A stretch of DNA of 64,000 bases from Haliclona indistincta (Eukaryota > Porifera > Demospongiae > Haplosclerida > Chalinidae), in the NCBI GenBank assembly GCA_964017065.1, contig OZ024785.1:6522167-6586166 (forward strand), read 5' to 3'. The notes beneath the pieces are model-generated. The model was not told the origin of the DNA, did no database searches, and saw nothing but the letters and a program-made list of their open reading frames with translations. Positions 63,032 through 64,000 of the stretch are shown here, piece by piece. Position 1 is the stretch's first letter. Each line of letters begins with the position of its first letter. Made by a program: the position numbers and the translations under genes.

Positions 63032-64000
63032 ATGGACAGTACTGGCTCAGAAGAGTTTAGCGGGACTCCAATGATCGAAGAATGGTCACGTCATGTCAAA
63101 TTATTCCAACACCTGATAGCTGCAATTCGTCGATTCCACCTGCACTTCATTCAAATATTAAAGGAAGCATCCTTCAGCTCAAGCTCAAGCTCTGCTGCAG
63201 TCGCACGTGATAAGAGCCCTGCAGCACATCATAATGGTTTGAGCTCTGGATCAATGCGGCTTGCTGTTAGATCAAGAAGTTGGCTTAGCTCACTTATAAT
63301 TGTGACTATGCTACTGAACATTAGCTCAGCTAGCTATTTGCTACCAAGGATCTCATCATCATCAGATAATGTAGTTGCTATACCATTACTTGGCTCACCT
63401 AATACTGGTTACTGTGCTTATATAACCATTGGAACACCTGCAGTCCAGGAGGTTTGTTGTACTGCAGCTGTCAAAACCTGTGCAATTATGTTAAACTCCA
63501 TAGTTCTGTGTGCTAGTGGACACTGGAAGTGCCAATCTAGCTGTTGCTGGAGCTCCAGACAGCTCCATCAACACCCACTACTCTCCTAGCAAGTGAGTGG
63601 TGCAGATGCAGAGCTGCATGCAAAGCAGTCACTATAAAATTCAATTCTTGTTATGGTCTGATAGCATAAAGTGGGGATTTTCTGTGAACTTTCGTCTTCA
63701 CCAGTCACTACAACCTTCTCTTTGATAGGTCGTCCTCAGGTCATGTCTCAAGCCAATCTGTCTCTGTACACTACTCAGTGGGTTGGTGGGATGGTAAGCT
63801 GGTTACAGACAAGATCAAACTTGGAGCGATGGCTGCTGTAACTGCTGGCTTTACGATGATCACAAGAGCAGAACAATTTTATATAGCAGGAGCAGACTGG
63901 GTCGGAATAATGGGCATGGCTTATGAAAGCATTGCAGCAGTGAGTATAATATGCAGTGTTGAGGTGGAGCTGCTTCATGTGTTTACTACTGCTTTGCTGT
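63032..64000 (+). CDS. BACE: BACE-like membrane-type aspartic protease (5' part, runs off the window)
   Basis: Exon 1 starts at 63032. An internal ATG at 63254 would begin directly at a classical signal peptide (MRLAVRSRSWLSSLIIVTML) and may be the true start. Exon 1 ends near 63451-63458 after GYCAYITIGTP, the usual entry to the first lobe. Exon 2 (63517-63592) carries the catalytic DTGSANLAVAG. Exon 3 (63729-63939) has HYSVGWWDGKLVTDKI and FYIAGADWVGIMGMAYESIA, which follow the pattern of BACE1/BACE2 (flap-region WEG and F-I-N-G-S-x-W-E-G-I-L-G-L-A-Y). The second Asp and the membrane anchor lie outside. BACEs cleave membrane protein ectodomains in endosomes. The exon 1 donor is ambiguous: GAG|GTTTGT leaves the frame wrong, whereas T|GTACTG keeps it. 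Confidence 0.8.

Overview
Eukaryotic (metazoan) genomic DNA, not bacterial. Nearly every gene is split by introns with GT/AG junctions. The genes are animal-type: Ig/FN3 cell-surface receptors, metallothionein-like proteins, a Bcl-3-type IkB, a BACE-type aspartic protease and an N-acetylneuraminate lyase. There are also non-LTR retrotransposon remnants, an animal-type Helitron and many MITEs. Many introns are very short (about 50-60 nt) and intergenic distances are small, so an early-branching marine invertebrate such as a demosponge is likely. That assignment is inference; no species was identified.

Layout. 1-2540 is a 68-bp satellite. 2.5-35.5 kb is a fast-evolving cluster of at least seven related Ig-superfamily receptor genes and gene relics, called A-G here by position. 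They share a signal-peptide exon, a Cys-containing exon-2 domain and an Ig exon. They then diverge into different ectodomain and cytoplasmic ends. B and C have a second Ig domain; F has one clear FN3-like domain and a second probable one. Locus D ends in a tail with two canonical ITIM motifs. C ends in a short tail without tyrosine motifs. B and F share another tyrosine-containing tail. Mobile DNA breaks the cluster repeatedly: a ~6.7-kb Helitron ORF with an OTU domain (17.3-24.0 kb), near-perfect foldback elements (13.6-14.9, 25.5-26.0 and 32.1-33.3 kb), TA-flanked MITEs and LINE fragments.

35.9-41.6 kb holds four tandem cysteine-rich metallothionein-like genes. Each has a TATA box and an inverted pair of metal-response-element cores. 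They alternate with decayed Ig-gene pieces. Decayed metallothionein copies also lie inside the Ig cluster, so the two families have been duplicated together.

42.1-48.2 kb (minus strand) is a 16-exon gene with NDK-like domains, tentatively related to the axonemal dynein assembly factor DNAAF8/C16orf71. A decayed copy of its 3' end lies at 11.0-11.9 kb. 49.9-58.4 kb (plus) is a nine-exon Bcl-3/IkB-like gene. 59.8-62.8 kb (minus) is a 13-exon N-acetylneuraminate lyase whose first three exons read in frame as a LEM-like domain plus linker. It is divergent from the 5' end of a BACE-like protease gene (63.0 kb to the window end).

The most notable items are the receptor cluster with exchangeable tails (one inhibitory, with paired ITIMs), the LEM-NPL fusion, the joint Ig/metallothionein duplication, and a hairpin with a compensatory base-pair change at two cluster breakpoints. 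Splice sites were called by eye, without transcripts or homology searches.
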